DNA of 64,000 nt from Desulfuromonas thiophila (GCF_900101955.1 NZ_FNAQ01000003.1:62001-126000), one strand, 5' to 3'. Counted from the first letter of the stretch, positions 32,619 to 41,606 are shown. Notes: generated by a model from the sequence alone, not told the origin. Numbers and translations are program-made.

Positions 32619-33284
32619 TCAGCCTCCCGTTCGGGCGGTCTGACAGCCGCTGTGCAGGGGGCAACCATCACACTGGGGGCGGCGGCTGAGACAGTGGCGC
32701 TTGGCCAGTTCCACCAGCAGGGCGTGGTATTCGTTGAACAGGGCTGCGCTGCTGGCCAGGGCGACAGTGAAATGGTGCTGCAGTTGCGCGTAAGCCGGTG
32801 GGCTGTCGAACCAGCCAATCCGCTGGGCGATGCGGCGACTGTAAGCGTCGATGACAAAGATGGCGTGGTTGCCGGCGTAGAGCAGGATGCTGTCGGCCGT
32901 TTCCGGGCCGATGCCACGCAGCTGCAGCAGCCGGTGGCGAATCTCCGTGGTGGGGCCGCGCAGCCAGCGTTCGGTGTCGCCGTCGGCCTCGGCCAGCAGA
33001 ACCTGACAGAGACCACGCAGGCTGCGCTGCTTCTGGTTGAAGAAGCCAGCTGGCCGGATCAGCTCAGCCAGGGTGGCCGGTGGCAGCGCCAGTAGGGCAC
33101 GGGGGCTCAGGGCGTTGGCGGTTTTCAGTGCCGCGATGGCGCGTTCGACATTCTGCCAGCGGCAGTTCTGGGTCAGGATGGCGCCGACCATGACCTCGAA
33201 GGGGCTGTCAGCCGGCCACCAGTGTTGCGGGCCGAAGGCGGCGAACAGCCGATGGTAGACCTCAGTAGCTGACAGTGGGCTCAT
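32619..33284 (-). CDS. Endonuclease III-family DNA glycosylase, MagIII-like, with [4Fe-4S] motif
   Basis: 221 residues. It has the helix-hairpin-helix GIGPETADSILLYAG, the catalytic Asp in FVIDAYSRRI, and a C-terminal C-x6-C-x2-C-x5-C [4Fe-4S] loop. At the position of the Endo III lyase Lys (GxGxKTA) the sequence reads GIGPETA, so a Glu replaces Lys and a monofunctional glycosylase is expected. This pattern recalls the COG2231/MagIII group, which removes 3-methyladenine. It begins in the stop of lysR (ATGA), 112 bp before ileS. Substrate specificity is inferred. Confidence 0.82.
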   Translation of the reverse strand: MSPLSATEVYHRLFAAFGPQHWWPADSPFEVMVGAILTQNCRWQNVERAIAALKTANALSPRALLALPPATLAELIRPAGFFNQKQRSLRGLCQVLLAEADGDTERWLRGPTTEIRHRLLQLRGIGPETADSILLYAGNHAIFVIDAYSRRIAQRIGWFDSPPAYAQLQHHFTVALASSAALFNEYHALLVELAKRHCLSRRPQCDGCPLHSGCQTARTGG

Positions 33285-34189
33285 GATGTGGCAGAGGCGG
33301 CGGCGAAATAGTCCAGCACACAGGTCATGAAGGCATGCTGCAACGGATTTTCGCTGCAGCTGCGCGCCACCAGACTGCGCAGGCGGACACGGTCGAAGCC
33401 CTTGACCCGATGTTCACGCAGGTGGCCATTCGCCAGATGGGCCAAGGCCACCGAGCGTGACAGAAAAGCAATGCCCTGGCCTGACAGCACTTCGCGCAGC
33501 ATCAGACCATAATCGTCCAGCATCAGCACCTTGCGGAAAGCACTGAAATCAATCTGCCTTTGACTGAGATTGCGTGACAGCAGGTCATGGCAGCTGCAGC
33601 CGTCGCGGCGGGTGATGAGGCTATGGGGATAGAGCTGCTCCAGCCGTACGCTGCCGGCGGGGAGTTGCAGGGCCGGTGCGCTGACGAAGATCATTTCGTC
33701 CTGCGGCAGGGGCAGCGTGTGCAGTGGGCCGAAGTCCAGATCGGCCAGATGTTCAATGATGGCCACGTCAAACTCGCCGCCGCGCAGGCCTTCCAGGGCC
33801 TGCGCGGGCGTACTGAACAGAAAGCGCAAGTCGTCAATATCGGCCTGCAGAGGCATGAAGATCTTGAGAACCTCAGGCAGGTGGGCGACGCCAAAGGCTG
33901 CTGTGCAGCAGATCGACAATCGGCGACGTTGCTGCAACTGCCGCAGGGCGCTGAACATGGCATCCTCGATATCAAGGATGCGGCGAGCGGCGTCGAGCAC
34001 CTGCAGTCCCGCTGTGGTCGGCATCAGACTGGAGCCACTGCGGTCGAACAGCTGGGTGCCACAGCAGGCTTCCAGGCTTTTGGCGCGCTGCGACACGGCG
34101 GATTGGGTCAGATGCAGCTTTTCGGCTGCGCGCGAAAAACTGCCTTCACTGGCGGCGATCAGCAGGGTGCGCAGATATTGGGTTTCCAT
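33281..34189 (-). CDS. LysR-family transcriptional regulator
   Basis: 302 residues. The N-terminal winged helix METQYLRTLLIAASEGSFSRAA with LHLTQSAVSQRAKSLE is the LysR DNA-binding domain; the rest is the periplasmic-binding-protein-like effector domain, without a recognisable ligand signature. It is transcribed away from the decaheme cytochrome/porin pair. An intergenic TATAAG-N5-CTTATA palindrome (34219-34235) has LTTR-box geometry, so it probably controls that pair and its own expression. It overlaps the start of the MagIII-like gene by 4 nt, so ileS may share its transcript. Confidence 0.85.
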   Translation of the reverse strand: METQYLRTLLIAASEGSFSRAAEKLHLTQSAVSQRAKSLEACCGTQLFDRSGSSLMPTTAGLQVLDAARRILDIEDAMFSALRQLQQRRRLSICCTAAFGVAHLPEVLKIFMPLQADIDDLRFLFSTPAQALEGLRGGEFDVAIIEHLADLDFGPLHTLPLPQDEMIFVSAPALQLPAGSVRLEQLYPHSLITRRDGCSCHDLLSRNLSQRQIDFSAFRKVLMLDDYGLMLREVLSGQGIAFLSRSVALAHLANGHLREHRVKGFDRVRLRSLVARSCSENPLQHAFMTCVLDYFAAASATS

Positions 34190-34218
34190 TGATATTCCTG
34201 TATGTATGAAAATGAAAG

Positions 34219-34235
34219 TATAAGGGCTGCTTATA
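34219..34235. promoter_or_regulatory. LysR-type (T-N11-A) operator between lysR and the cytochrome gene
   Basis: TATAAG-GGCTG-CTTATA is a perfect 6-bp inverted repeat with a 5-bp spacer and contains the T-N11-A pattern of LysR-type boxes. Its centre is about 64 bp upstream of the predicted start of transcription for the cytochrome gene, the usual place for an LTTR recognition site. Confidence 0.6.
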
Positions 34236-34255
34236 GGGTCATAAAAATCATTCGC

Positions 34256-34284
34256 TTTACCCTACCAGTTCACAACAGTATTGT
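34256..34284 (+). promoter_or_regulatory. Candidate promoter of the decaheme-porin operon
   Basis: TTTACC, a 17-bp spacer and TATTGT give moderate matches to -35 and -10 boxes on the plus strand. The predicted start near 34291 would leave a leader of about 170 nt before the cytochrome ATG. Confidence 0.4.
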
Positions 34285-34298
34285 ACACGGGTTGTGGA

Positions 34299-34355
34299 GC
34301 GCGGCAGCCGCAGCGGGCAGGGCTTCGGGAAGGGCTCTGGCGACTGCAACCGCGC
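34299..34355 (+). other. Possible structured leader upstream of the decaheme gene
   Basis: GCGCGG (34299-34304) can pair with CCGCGC (34350-34355), with CAG/CTG pairing inside, and is followed by GATTTTCTT. It does not match the GEMM, cobalamin or other riboswitch cores I know. It could be an attenuator-like hairpin in the long leader, or chance. Confidence 0.3.
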
Positions 34356-34462
34356 GATTTTCTTAGTCCGGGAAAGGAGGTGCGATACTTTAACCTGTAT
34401 CCTGCTATCGTTTTCTGCGGTTAAGAACTTTCACTTTTGGAGGAAGAAGGAAAGGAGAAAAC

Positions 34463-35494
34463 ATGCGAAGGACGTTTATCACCAAGGCCTCGTGGCTGGT
34501 GAAAGGCCTTCCTCTGTTGTTGGTTCTGGGGGCCTGTGCCACCGGTACCATCCGCGAGAAGGTGCTGACCCTGCCGGTAATCGAGGGCGCCAAGTATTCA
34601 GGTCAGGAGACCTGTGCTGAGTGTCACGATGACATGGCCGGCGACATGTTCCCCGCTTCGACAGGCGGTGAAGGGTTCGCCAAGACCATCCATGGCCGCC
34701 TGGCCAACTGGGAATTGATGGGTGCCGAGCGCGGTTGCGAGGCCTGCCACGGCCCCGGCTGTCTGCACGTCAACAATGACGGCGACACCGAATTCATTCT
34801 TCGTCCCGCCGAGCTGCCGGCCGATCAGGCTTCGGCCCTCTGCGCCAAGTGTCACACCGAAGGCAAGCTGATGGATTACACCCACAGCGCCCATGCCCTC
34901 AGCGATGTCGGCTGCGTCGATTGCCACAGCATTCACGACGGCGTTGGCAAGTTCAGCCTGAAGCAGGAAGATCCGGAGCTGTGCGTCAGCTGCCATCAGG
35001 AAGAACAGGCCAAGATGCATTTCCCGTCGAGCCATCCGCTCAAGGAAGGCAAGATGAACTGCTCCAGCTGCCACAATGCTCATGGTGCAACGGGTGAGAG
35101 CCTCAACACCGACGAGCGTCTCAACGATCTGTGCCTGAACTGCCACACCCGCTATCAGGGTCCGTTTGTGTTCGGTCATGCTCCGGTTGAGGACGATTGC
35201 ACCATCTGCCACGATCCCCACGGCAGCGTGGCCAACAACCTGCTGGTGCAGAACGAGCCGTTCCTCTGCCTGCAGTGCCACGAGGGTCACTTCCACGTGC
35301 TTCGTTCGTCCGATTACTCGGCCACGCCGACCGGAACCAGCGCTGCTGCCCAGGCTCAGGCCGATATCGTCAATGTTCATGGCAGCGAAGGTTTCCAGAC
35401 CTCGTTCGGCACCAAGTGTACCACCTGTCACAAGGTGGTTCATGGCAGTGATTATCCGTCCCAGCCGCTCAGCGGTCACGGCCTGACCCGTTAA
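34463..35494 (+). CDS. Decaheme c-type cytochrome lipoprotein (DmsE/MtrA-like)
   Basis: 343 residues with exactly ten CXXCH motifs (CAECH, CEACH, CAKCH, CVDCH, CVSCH, CSSCH, CLNCH, CTICH, CLQCH, CTTCH), spaced as in the DmsE/MtrA decaheme family that carries electrons across the periplasm to an MtrB-type porin. Unlike soluble MtrA, the N terminus has a lipobox (VLGAC, Cys25), so it should be membrane-anchored. The ribosome site is AAAGGAG. The MtrB-like porin gene follows after 23 bp, and a LysR box lies upstream. Together they form a candidate outer-membrane electron conduit; the outer-surface terminal reductase is not encoded here. Confidence 0.88.
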   Translation: MRRTFITKASWLVKGLPLLLVLGACATGTIREKVLTLPVIEGAKYSGQETCAECHDDMAGDMFPASTGGEGFAKTIHGRLANWELMGAERGCEACHGPGCLHVNNDGDTEFILRPAELPADQASALCAKCHTEGKLMDYTHSAHALSDVGCVDCHSIHDGVGKFSLKQEDPELCVSCHQEEQAKMHFPSSHPLKEGKMNCSSCHNAHGATGESLNTDERLNDLCLNCHTRYQGPFVFGHAPVEDDCTICHDPHGSVANNLLVQNEPFLCLQCHEGHFHVLRSSDYSATPTGTSAAAQAQADIVNVHGSEGFQTSFGTKCTTCHKVVHGSDYPSQPLSGHGLTR

Positions 35495-35517
35495 TTCTGT
35501 AGAAGGAGGCACACATT

Positions 35518-37851
35518 ATGAAGCAAAGCCGATTCTGGCTGCTTGCACTGTTGTCCGTCCTGACGCTGGCGGCCGGTTCCACTCTGGCCCTGGCGGAAGA
35601 GGGTGCGGCCCATGTCAGTGGTTCCTGGGAACTGGGCATGAGCGGCATCAACACCGACGACAATGCGGCACGTGTTAACGAATATGGTTCGGTTCGCGCC
35701 GAAGATGGCATTTCCCTGGCGCCGCAACTGGATCTGGAGTTTGAAAAAGGTGGTTTTGTGCTGGAGGTTGACAGCCAGACCATGGGCCCGCGTGACCAGA
35801 AACATGAACTGGGTCTGGACGTTGGCCGCGTGTTCAAGTTCGAAAGTGAGCTGAATGTGCTGGAGCACCACAAGGATCACGAAACCCTGTCGCAGATGGG
35901 CGCGACCGCCCGTGACGACATCGGTGGTTCGCAGCCGAGCACCACGACCGACAAGATCTATGCTGATCTGATTGAAGCGACCGGTAATCCCAACGCTGCT
36001 GTGGGCGGCGCCGTGATCAATACCTATGACCCGGCCGTGGCCTGGGAGCAGGAAGTCAGCAACAATTACATTGTGACCCGTCGTGAGTGGAAGAACGAAG
36101 CTGAACTGGTGATTCCGCAACTGTCCAACATTACCTTCAAGGCCGGTTCCCGCGTGGAAACCCGTGAGGGCATGGAGCAGGCGATTGGCCTGTCGAAATG
36201 CGACGGTTGCCATGTCTCCGCCGTCGGCAAAAATATTGACGAGCGTACCGAAGAGTTCACCCTGGGCGCCAGCGGCAAGTTTGGTCTGCTGACGGTGGAC
36301 TACGAATACCTCAACCGCAACTTCAACGAAGACGGCAGCACCCCGGTTCGCTTCTATGACGTGATGCAGAACCCCAGCGCGCCGAACCAGATGATCTATG
36401 GCGGTGACTTCTACGAATTCGGCCGCACGCCGGATTCGGAAAAAGAAACCCACATGGTCAAGGCCCGCGTCGATCTGCCGGCCAATACCACGGTGTCGGC
36501 CAGCTATGTCAAATCGGATATCGAAAGCTCGAAGTCCGAGGTGCAGGATGGTTATGTGCTGCTGAGTGGCGATGAGCTTGCCAGTGAGTACGAATCGTTT
36601 GCTGCCAAACTGGCCACCAAGGTCGGCCACAACGTCAGCCTGTCGCTGCGTGGCAAGGCTTACGAGATCGATGCCGATCACAATGAGCTTTACATCCCGG
36701 CGATTGCCAGCTCAACCTATGTCCTGCCGTTCGACGCGACCTCGGCCTACCATTCGGCCGAAGCGCGTGAGGTCAAGGAAGCCGGTGCCGATGTGGTATT
36801 CCGTCTGGCCAAGGCCACCACGCTGCGTCTGGGCTATGAGTATGAAGAAGTTGACCGCGATGAGGAAGAACTGGGCGAAACGGAAACCCATACCCTTAAA
36901 GCGGCTCTTAAAACACGCCTGAGCGATACGCTGTCGGGTCGTGTCAGCTACGAGTATCAGAATATCGATGAGCCCTTTGCCGGCGCTGAAGTGGGCATCG
37001 CCCAGCGCAGTGGTGCCGATGGCGGCAGCGGCCTGCGCTACCTCAACACGGCGGATTATCTGACCGGCTCCTCCACCTACTACTGGACCTCGGTCTATCC
37101 CAACCGCGAGCTGGAATCGACCAACCTGCCGGAGGATGTGCATGAGGCCAAACTGAGCACCACCTGGGCTCCGGCCAGCAACATGGCGGCAACGTTCTAT
37201 GCCCGCCTGCGTTACGAAGAAAACGACAGCGTCAAATACGAAAGAACCACCATTGTGCCCGGTGCCACCTTCTGGTATGCCCCGAGCGACAAGCTGAACC
37301 TGACCATGGCGTACAACTTCAGCAACCAGGATGCCGAAAATCGCGCCTGCGTTGGCTGGTACCATGGCTGAGCGAACGATGTCTCCTCGGCCCAGTTTGG
37401 GTCGATCTGCAGCATCGCCGAGTATGAGTCCTTTGTTCACACCCTGTCTCTCAGTGCTGATTACCAGGCCACGGAGAAACTGCTCCTCAACGCTTCGGTC
37501 ATTTACAACAAGGCTGATGACAGCTGGGATTGGAAATTTGGTGACCGGATGTCGGTTTATCCCGAGAACAACCTGACCACCCCGATCAGCCAGACCGGTA
37601 TCGAAACGCCGGGTGCCTATGCTTCAGTTAATTATGACGACTGGCAGCAAAACAACCTGATCGACGAGTACTCCGATCTGTCTTACGAGCAGTATGAGTT
37701 CACCTTGGGGGGAACCTACAACTTCTCGGATGTCTGCTTTACCAAGCTGCAAGGCAGCTATGCCATCTTCGAGTCGGACGAGGAATTTGTCTATGGCGAC
37801 GAAGACGGCAAGGCCTTCAGTGGCTATGTTTCGGTGGGCTACAAGTTCTGA
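35518..37851 (+). CDS. MtrB/PioB-like outer-membrane porin with in-frame TGA: candidate selenoprotein, or interrupted gene
   Basis: The first 617 codons (to 37371) encode a signal peptide (cleavage near LALA-EE, residue 26) and beta-strand repeats typical of the MtrB/PioB decaheme-associated barrel. At 37369-37371 a TGA interrupts the frame. The identical frame continues for 159 more codons, with barrel-like strands (SFVHTLSLSADYQATEKLLL) and the terminal aromatic GYVSVGYKF expected of an outer-membrane protein, ending at 37851. Total 777 residues if the TGA is decoded. The TGA context is C-V-G-W-Y-H-G-(U)-A-N-D, with a further Cys 13 residues on. A hairpin suited to a bacterial SECIS lies just downstream. 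A CDGCH heme motif (228-232) is present. A nonsense mutation or base error is the alternative. Confidence 0.7.
37387..37405 (+). promoter_or_regulatory. SECIS-like hairpin after the in-frame TGA
   Basis: UCGGCCCA (37387-37394), loop GUU (37395-37397) and UGGGUCGA (37398-37405) form an 8-bp stem with one G-U pair. The loop starts 23 nt after the TGA and its first base is G, in line with the published consensus for bacterial SECIS elements (short loop with early G, loop roughly 16-37 nt from the UGA). Inference; no folding programme was run. Confidence 0.5.
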
Positions 37852-37887
37852 TTTGCCCGGAACTGTGCGTAGCTGAGAAGCGCTAAA

Positions 37888-37929
37888 CCAAAAACCCCCT
37901 GGTCGCATCGGTGACCAGGGGGTTTTTGG
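37888..37929 (+). terminator. Terminator after the porin gene
   Basis: CCAAAAACCCCCTGGTC and GACCAGGGGGTTTTTGG form a long perfect stem with an 8-nt loop, 37 bp past the second stop codon of the porin frame. Its location after 37851, and not after 37371, supports one gene covering the TGA. Confidence 0.85.
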
Positions 37930-38035
37930 TTTTCAGGGTGCGGGTGCGGTGGTTGCGTCGCAAGCGCTTTTCTGCGATATTCCCCGCAACAGCCGCCGGT
38001 ACAATGGGGTGCCGGCCAACACGGAGTGAAGAATT

Positions 38036-41000
38036 ATGCCGCAACGAAGCGACGTAAAAACCGTTCTGATTATCGGTTCTGGCCCCATCATCATCGGCCA
38101 GGCTTGCGAGTTTGATTATTCCGGTACCCAGGCATGCAAAGCCTTGCGCAAGCTAGGTTACCGCATTGTGCTGGTCAATTCCAATCCGGCCACCATCATG
38201 ACCGATCCGGTGATGGCCGATGCGACTTACATCGAACCGCTTAATGTTGCCAGTCTGACCAAGATCATCGAAAAGGAACGGCCCGACGCGTTGCTGCCCA
38301 ATCTGGGCGGGCAGACAGCCCTGAATCTGGCCAGCGAGCTGGCGCGTCAGGGCGTGCTTGATCGTTACGGCGTGCGGGTGATCGGTGTCAATCTTGACGC
38401 CATCAAGCGCGGCGAGGACCGTGAAACCTTCAAGCAGACGATGCAGCGTCTTGGCATCGAAACGCCGCGCAGTGAAATCGCCACCACGTTGGAGGAAGCC
38501 CTGCGGCTGGTGGAGGGTATCGGTCTGCCGGTGGTGATCCGGCCAGCCTATACCATGGGTGGCACCGGCGGCGGCTTCGCCTACAACCTGGAGGAGTTTG
38601 AAACCATTGTCAGCCGTGGTTTGGCGGCCAGCCCGGTGAGCCAGGTGCTGATCGAGGAATCCATCCTGGGGTGGGAGGAGCTGGAGCTGGAGGTGGTGCG
38701 CGACGCCAAGGGACAGAAGATTACGGTCTGCTTCATTGAGAACGTCGATGCTGTCGGTGTCCACACCGGCGATTCCTTCTGCACCGCACCCATGCTGACC
38801 ATCGCTGCCGACCTGCAGCAGCAGTTGCAGGAGGCCGCCTATCGCATCGTCGATGCCATCGAGGTGATCGGTGGTACCAACGTTCAGTTTGCTTATGATC
38901 CTGCCAGCGGCCGGGTGGTGGTCATTGAAATCAACCCGCGTACCTCACGCTCATCGGCCCTGGCCTCCAAGGCGACGGGTTTTCCCATTGCCCTGGTGTC
39001 GGCTCAGCTGGCTGCCGGCCTGACCCTGGACGAGATTCCCTACTGGCGTGATGGCACGCTGGAGAAATACAGCCCGTCCGGTGAGTATGTGGTGGTCAAG
39101 TTTGCCCGCTGGGCCTTTGAGAAGTTCAAGGGGGTGCAGGATCGTCTCGGTACCCAGATGCGCGCCGTTGGCGAGGTCATGAGCATCGGCAAGAACTACA
39201 AGGAGGCGCTGCAGAAGGCCATACGCTCGCTTGAAATTGGTCGTTACGGCCTCGGTTTTGCCGCCGATTTCCACCACAAAAGTCTCGACGAACTGTTGGC
39301 ATTGCTGGCCGAACCATCCAGCGAGCGCCAGTTCATCCTCTACGAGGCCTTGCGCAAGGGCGCCGATATCGCGTTGCTCTACCGCAAGACCCATATCAAA
39401 CCCTGGTTTCTGCAGCAGATGCGTGAACTGGTGGAGCTGGAGGAACAGCTTCTGCACCACCGCGGCAGTCTGCCGCCCGATGCCCTGTTGCTGCAGGCCA
39501 AGCGTGACGGTTTTGCCGATCGCTATCTGGCTCAATTGCTTGGATTGAGCGAAAAGGCCGTGCGCCAGCGGCGGCTGGAACTGGGATTACACCAGGCCTG
39601 GGAGGCGGTGCCGGTCAGCGGGGTGGAGAATGCCGCCTATTATTATTCGACCTACAACGCACCAGACAGCGTCAGTGTGTCGGACAAACGCAAGATTCTG
39701 GTGCTGGGTGGTGGTCCCAACCGCATCGGCCAGGGCATCGAGTTTGATTATTGCTGCGTCCATACGGCCCTGGCCCTGCGTGAGGCCGGCTATGAAACCC
39801 TGATGATCAACTGTAACCCCGAGACGGTGTCAACGGACTATGACACCTCCGACAAACTCTATTTCGAACCGCTGACTGTAGAGGATGTGCTGTCGATCTA
39901 CCACAAGGAGCAGCCCGAGGCCGTGGTGGTGCAGTTTGGCGGTCAGACGCCGCTGAACATTGCCCGTGAACTGGAAGAGGCTGGTGTGCCCATTCTGGGC
40001 ACCAGCCCGGCCACCATTGATCTGGCCGAGGATCGCGAGCAGTTCAATGCCCTGATGGAGAAGCTGGCCATCCCCCAGCCGCCGTCAGGCATGGCCCGCA
40101 CCGAGGAACAGGCTCTCAGTATTGCCGAGCGTATCGGTTATCCCCTCATTGTGCGGCCGTCCTATGTTCTGGGCGGGCGGGCCATGGAGGTGGTGCATGA
40201 TGAGGTCATGCTGCGTGAATACCTGAGCAAGGCTGTGCAGGTGTCGCCCGAGCGGCCCATTCTGGTGGATCGCTTTTTGCACAATGCCATCGAGGTCGAG
40301 GCTGACGCCATCGCCGATGGTGAGGATGCCTTTGTGCCAGCGGTGATGCAGCACATCGAGCTGGCCGGTGTCCATTCCGGTGATTCGGCCTGCGTGCTGC
40401 CGCCAGTGAGCTTGACCGACGCCCAGATGGCCACCATCGAGGAATATACCCGCACCATTGCCGTGGCCATGGGCGTGGTTGGCCTGCTCAACATTCAGTA
40501 CGCCATCGCCGAGGGCAAGGTCTATATTCTTGAAGCCAACCCGCGCGCCAGCCGTACGGTACCGCTGGTGTCGAAGGTTTGTGACATTCCCATGCCGCGC
40601 CTGGCCGTGCGCGCCATGCTGGGCGAAAAGTTGGCCCAGCAGGGCTTGGTGCGCAAGCAGTACCGCCATGTCGGTGTCAAGGAGGCGGTGTTCCCCTTTG
40701 CCATGTTCCCGGAGGTTGACCCGCTGCTGGGACCGGAGATGCGTTCCACCGGCGAGGTGCTGGGTCTGGCCGACAATTTCGGCCTGGCCTATTACAAGGC
40801 CCAGGAAGCTGCCGGCTCACCGCTACCACTGGAAGGTACCGTGCTGCTGACCGTGGCCGAAGAGGACCGCGCCGATGCGCTGATCGCCGCGCGGCTGTTT
40901 GTCGAGCTGGGTTTTGAACTGCGCGCCACCGCTGGCACCTGTGCCTATCTGAAGCAGCATGGCATTGAGGCCCGCAGTATCCTGAAACTGCACGAAGGCC

Positions 41001-41245
41001 GGCCCAATATTGCCGACGCCATCAAGAATGGCGAAATCCAGTTGGTCATCAATACCCCGGTCGGTCGCCGCAGCCTGCATGATGATTCCTATATCCGCAA
41101 GGCGGCTATCCGTTATCGCGTGCCCTACATTACCACCATCGCCGCCGCCCTGGCTGCCGCCCGGGGCATCACCGCCCGCCGTCGTGGCTTGGGGCGTCTG
41201 CGCAGCCTGCAGGAATACCACGCCACCATGACGGCGCCGGAATAG
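38036..41245 (+). CDS. carB: Carbamoyl-phosphate synthase large subunit
   Basis: 1069 residues, full length. Two homologous halves of ATP-grasp type are seen, the first starting KTVLIIGSGPIIIGQACEFDYSG and the second KILVLGGGPNRIGQGIEFDY. They are followed by the C-terminal MGS-like allosteric domain (RADALIAARLFVELGFELRATAGT). It makes carbamoyl phosphate for pyrimidines and for argF in this window. The small subunit carA is not adjacent, so it must be encoded elsewhere. The ATG follows CGGAGTGAAGAATT. A terminator separates it from the porin gene upstream. Confidence 0.97.
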   Translation: MPQRSDVKTVLIIGSGPIIIGQACEFDYSGTQACKALRKLGYRIVLVNSNPATIMTDPVMADATYIEPLNVASLTKIIEKERPDALLPNLGGQTALNLASELARQGVLDRYGVRVIGVNLDAIKRGEDRETFKQTMQRLGIETPRSEIATTLEEALRLVEGIGLPVVIRPAYTMGGTGGGFAYNLEEFETIVSRGLAASPVSQVLIEESILGWEELELEVVRDAKGQKITVCFIENVDAVGVHTGDSFCTAPMLTIAADLQQQLQEAAYRIVDAIEVIGGTNVQFAYDPASGRVVVIEINPRTSRSSALASKATGFPIALVSAQLAAGLTLDEIPYWRDGTLEKYSPSGEYVVVKFARWAFEKFKGVQDRLGTQMRAVGEVMSIGKNYKEALQKAIRSLEIGRYGLGFAADFHHKSLDELLALLAEPSSERQFILYEALRKGADIALLYRKTHIKPWFLQQMRELVELEEQLLHHRGSLPPDALLLQAKRDGFADRYLAQLLGLSEKAVRQRRLELGLHQAWEAVPVSGVENAAYYYSTYNAPDSVSVSDKRKILVLGGGPNRIGQGIEFDYCCVHTALALREAGYETLMINCNPETVSTDYDTSDKLYFEPLTVEDVLSIYHKEQPEAVVVQFGGQTPLNIARELEEAGVPILGTSPATIDLAEDREQFNALMEKLAIPQPPSGMARTEEQALSIAERIGYPLIVRPSYVLGGRAMEVVHDEVMLREYLSKAVQVSPERPILVDRFLHNAIEVEADAIADGEDAFVPAVMQHIELAGVHSGDSACVLPPVSLTDAQMATIEEYTRTIAVAMGVVGLLNIQYAIAEGKVYILEANPRASRTVPLVSKVCDIPMPRLAVRAMLGEKLAQQGLVRKQYRHVGVKEAVFPFAMFPEVDPLLGPEMRSTGEVLGLADNFGLAYYKAQEAAGSPLPLEGTVLLTVAEEDRADALIAARLFVELGFELRATAGTCAYLKQHGIEARSILKLHEGRPNIADAIKNGEIQLVINTPVGRRSLHDDSYIRKAAIRYRVPYITTIAAALAAARGITARRRGLGRLRSLQEYHATMTAPE

Positions 41246-41360
41246 TTTTTGCTGCCAGGGCAAAAAGAATCTTGCCTTCGGTCGGTGGTTATGGTAGTAA
41301 TCTGCCTCGGTTTTGGGCTGTCGCCAAAGGCCAGGTTCAGAATCCGTCAGTTGATCGTAT

Positions 41361-41437
41361 CGGGATGTAGCGCAGTCTGGTAGCGCACCTGCTTCGGGAG
41401 CAGGGGGCCGGAGGTTCAAATCCTCTCATCCCGACCA
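41361..41437 (+). tRNA. tRNA-Pro (CGG anticodon)
   Basis: 77-nt cloverleaf: acceptor CGGGATG pairs with CATCCCG, the anticodon stem CCTGC/GCAGG encloses TTCGGGA with anticodon CGG, and the T-loop GGTTCAAATCC is standard. The 3' CCA is encoded. Confidence 0.95.
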
Positions 41438-41453
41438 ATAATATCAAGCACTT

Positions 41454-41482
41454 AGGTCGCCCTGAAAAGGGCGGCCTTTTTG
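41454..41482 (+). terminator. Terminator of tRNA-Pro
   Basis: AGGTCGCCCT and AGGGCGGCCT form a 10-bp stem (one G-T) with a 4-nt loop, followed by TTTTT. Confidence 0.85.
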
Positions 41483-41606
41483 CTTTGGGGCTGCAGCGGT
41501 TTTCTTGTGCTCCTGCCGTGCCCGTTTGTTCTCCCCGGTTGATGGCAAATATCCTGGCGATACCTATCGGAACGCTTCCGGAATCAGCGTTTTGAAGAAC
41601 ACCGCC

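Noticed and set aside
34299-34355. GEMM (cyclic-di-GMP) or cobalamin riboswitch in the decaheme leader
   Set aside because: The conserved cores of these riboswitches are absent; only an unassigned hairpin remains.
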